Shown: piece after piece, positions 61,966-64,000 of the stretch
Position numbering within the stretch: position 1 is the stretch's first letter
How the letters are laid out: every line of letters begins with the position of its first letter
Assembly: GCA_037176905.1 (NCBI GenBank)
Contig: JBBBWG010005335.1
Span: forward strand, 1-64,000
DNA length: 64,000 nt
DNA from: Azolla pinnata
Taxonomy: Eukaryota; Streptophyta; Polypodiopsida; Salviniales; Salviniaceae
Direction: 5' to 3'
Position numbers and translations under genes: made by a program
Notes under the pieces: generated by a model
What the model saw: only the letters and a program-made list of their open reading frames with translations
Told to the model about the DNA's origin: nothing
The model's database searches: none

Positions 61966-64000
61966 ATCAGCCAAAAGAAGAGCTTCAGAATCTACAAACT
62001 TGCAAGTTTTTGCATTGACCATAAGAACACCAACTAAGAGTTTACATCAGCCACTAAGTTAAAGCAAAAGTTTGTTGTTTTGTTATTGGATTTTGAGAAG
62101 GCCTATGATAGAGTTGATGCAAAAGTTTGTTGTTTTGTTATTGGATTTTGAGAAGGCCTATGATAGAGTTGATTGGAGATTTCTTGAAGGCTAGCACTGA
62201 TCCATTACCATTATGGATTCCTCATCCTTCTTTTCGATGCTTACAAAGATGAGAATCAATCAAGTATTTAGGGGTAAAAATTGGTCACTGTCTACAAAGG
62301 CACATGTAGCCCCTCTTTTGTTGATGCTACGGAAAAATCTGTCATTGGAGCTCAGCCAAACTTTCTTTGGCTGGTAGGGTCCTTGTGGTCAATCAGGTTC
62401 TTCTTTCATCAATGTGGCATGTTATGTCATGTTGGCTATTTTATAATTCATCTATGGGGCAGATCCGTAAATTGGTGCATAACTTCTTGTGGGCAAGTGA
62501 TGTGCACTATGCTCAGGCAAAAGTTGCTTGGAAGGTACTAATTAAGGCAACCTTGCAAGGGGGTTTAGCAGTCATTGGCCTCTTGATTAGTGTAGTTTGT
62601 AGTCCATGCTTTATTACCTAGTTATGCTATTTGGAAGCAATTATTTATGTTGAGAACATTTTCTTATGCTCCTGAAGCAGGTCAACCGTGAACTAATAGT
62701 GTTCACTAGATTTTTCAGTAAGATATGAGAGTTAAAAGACCCAACAGTTGGGAGGATAAATTCTTCACTAGCTTAATGTTGGTCTAGGGTGAAACAAACT
62801 CTTACTACTCCGGGGGTGAAATCTAACAATATGGTTTCTGCGCAAAAATTGATTTTGGAATCCTCTCTTTGAATTGCGTTCAAGTCACATGCTTAGCTAG
62901 CTTGGCACAGTCACTTCATACTTGGTAGACATTTTTGGCTATGCCATTAGAACAAGGTCTATTACACTTGCTAAGCTCCGTGGTGGCTCTATAATGTTTG
63001 ATCAAGTGTAGAAGACAATCCATAATTGTCGGATTGTACTGCTTCAAAACTTTACGCAAACTTGGATGGATCTATTTACGCCTATTGGATTGTCAGGTTG
63101 TACTGCTCCAAAAATTTACGCAAACTTGGATGGATCTATTTACGCCTATAGAAGTATAAACTTGGTTAATTCACATTGAGTGCTCCCTATTGTTGTCTGG
63201 TTAGGACTGCAGACATTTCAACTCAATGTTTTAGGTGCCTCAAGAGACAATTACGCATTGCTTGTGGAATTGTAGCTTTGCTCGAAAGATATGGAGTCAT
63301 GTTTTATAGATTTTTGCTAGTGTTAGACATTCTTTTATAGTTTCATGGGGAAAAAGAGTTTACATCAGCCATAAGAAGAAAGTTTCTATAGTTCAAGAGC
63401 ACTTGCAAGGCCTACATTGCCCATAAGAACATAGGCCAGTTTAGAGGCACTTACAGGGATTTACATCAGCCATACAAATAGCCTATGTACTGCAGGAGTA
63501 CATGCAAGGTCTACATCGGGCACTTATAGGGATTTTACATTGGCCATAAGAAGAACCTTTGCAATTCAAGAGCAGTTGCAAGGCCATAAGAACAACCTCT
63601 ACTGTTCTTGGGCATATTACAAGGGTTTACATTGGCGATAATCTGAAGAACCTCTACAATCCAGGGACAATACTTACTTGTGCAAGGTCTACATAGATCG
63701 TAACAACAACCGCGACTAAATTCTCAGGCACTTACACGAGAATTTACATCAGCCATAAGAAAGCATGAAACTCCGTGGTCCAAGAACACTTGCAAGTTTT
63801 GCACTGGCTGTGTGGATCTCTACCAGTTTTGGGGCACTTACAAGGGTCTAGGAGGTCTGCATTGACCATGATAACCTCAACCAGTTTTGCTCCAGTTTTT
63901 TCTCTCAAGGTCGTGTAACACAAAACCACTTGTAGCAGGATCCTCCTCCTCTCTTCTCCAGTTTTTCTCTTAGGGTCTTGGAACAAACACTCTTCTCTCC
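61966..64000. repeat. 51-bp minisatellite, interrupted by a LINE, running off the window
   Basis: Unit: TTTACATCAGCCATAAGAAG, AACCTCTACAATTC, then AAGGGCACTTGCAAGGG, about 50-53 bases. About two units lie left of the LINE (61966-62060) and about eleven right of it (63353-64000). Copies differ by substitutions and small gaps. Open frames across it are not genes. Confidence 0.85.
62060..63352 (+). mobile_element. L1-type LINE fragment, reverse transcriptase and zf-RVT remnants
   Basis: Non-LTR retrotransposon piece on the + strand. It starts in the reverse transcriptase at LLDFEKAYDRVDWRFLE, jumps to KYLGVKIG, continues with LSLAGRVLVVNQVLLSSMWH and QIRKLVHNFLWAS, and ends in the zinc-finger-like zf-RVT region (THCLWNCSFARKIWSHV). 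The whole 5' part and the polymerase centre with its catalytic YADD/FADD box are missing, and stops and frame changes are scattered, so it is dead. It also carries two internal tandem duplications, 62064-62173 (55-bp step) and 63025-63150 (64-bp step). Both flanks read AAGAGTTTACATCAGCCA, which is either its target duplication or the repeat unit it landed in. Confidence 0.85.

Noticed and set aside
1-64000. tRNA, rRNA, LTR retrotransposon and other virus-derived elements
   Set aside because: I looked for them on both strands and saw nothing convincing; small or very degraded copies could be missed by eye.

Overview
This is nuclear DNA from a land plant that makes flagellated sperm. The key evidence is an intact-looking SAS-6 gene (48244-53897), which builds the cartwheel of centrioles and basal bodies; flowering plants have lost it. 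Other plant marks are a DUF688-type gene, a germin-like gene, an IDM1-type PHD/acetyltransferase, TTTAGGG telomere-type repeats and short GT-AG introns. A bryophyte, lycophyte, fern, cycad or Ginkgo are all possible and the sequence alone does not decide. The background is AT-rich, full of microsatellites and minisatellites, with a gene about every 8-10 kb.

Layout. 1-1348: last three exons of a SET-domain methyltransferase (+). 1349-5523: intergenic, microsatellites. 5524-11545: a nuclear regulator with two TDBD modules, two PHD fingers and a GNAT domain (-), about 18 coding exons traced. 12244-13660: purine tract and a 26-bp minisatellite. 16019-16120: TTTAGGG tract just upstream of UFL1. 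16432-25913: UFL1, E3 ligase of the UFM1 pathway (+), 20 exons joined in frame to 810 residues. 27232-29145: DUF688-like protein (-). 30133-34812: four copies of one inverted-repeat element, one with a clean 9-bp target duplication. 35600-39620: AT-rich repeats, a LINE remnant and an unknown open frame. 40173-40931: GC-rich single-exon germin-like protein (+). 41254-44190: about 16 copies of a ~185-bp satellite. 45040-53897: SAS-6 with a probable untranslated leader exon. 55627-56272: satellite mixing TTAGGG repeats with a ~75-bp spacer. 57005-58170: a 22-24-bp minisatellite, then a long GAT microsatellite. 58182-60152: two-exon gene whose product carries two PGG-S motifs like those of Jupiter/HN1 and SPIRAL1 microtubule proteins (+). 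60153-61965: AT-rich spacer. 61966-64000: a 51-bp minisatellite split by a defective LINE.

The genes do not form an operon or known cluster. SAS-6 and the Jupiter/SPIRAL1-like gene lie within 5 kb and both point to microtubules, but a shared role is only a guess. A theme across the window is local tandem duplication of 55-120 bp. At three places (two in UFL1, one in the PHD gene) the duplicated piece includes the 3' end of an exon and its splice donor. Exon borders below were placed by eye from splice consensus, reading frame and family knowledge. No alignment or database search was run.
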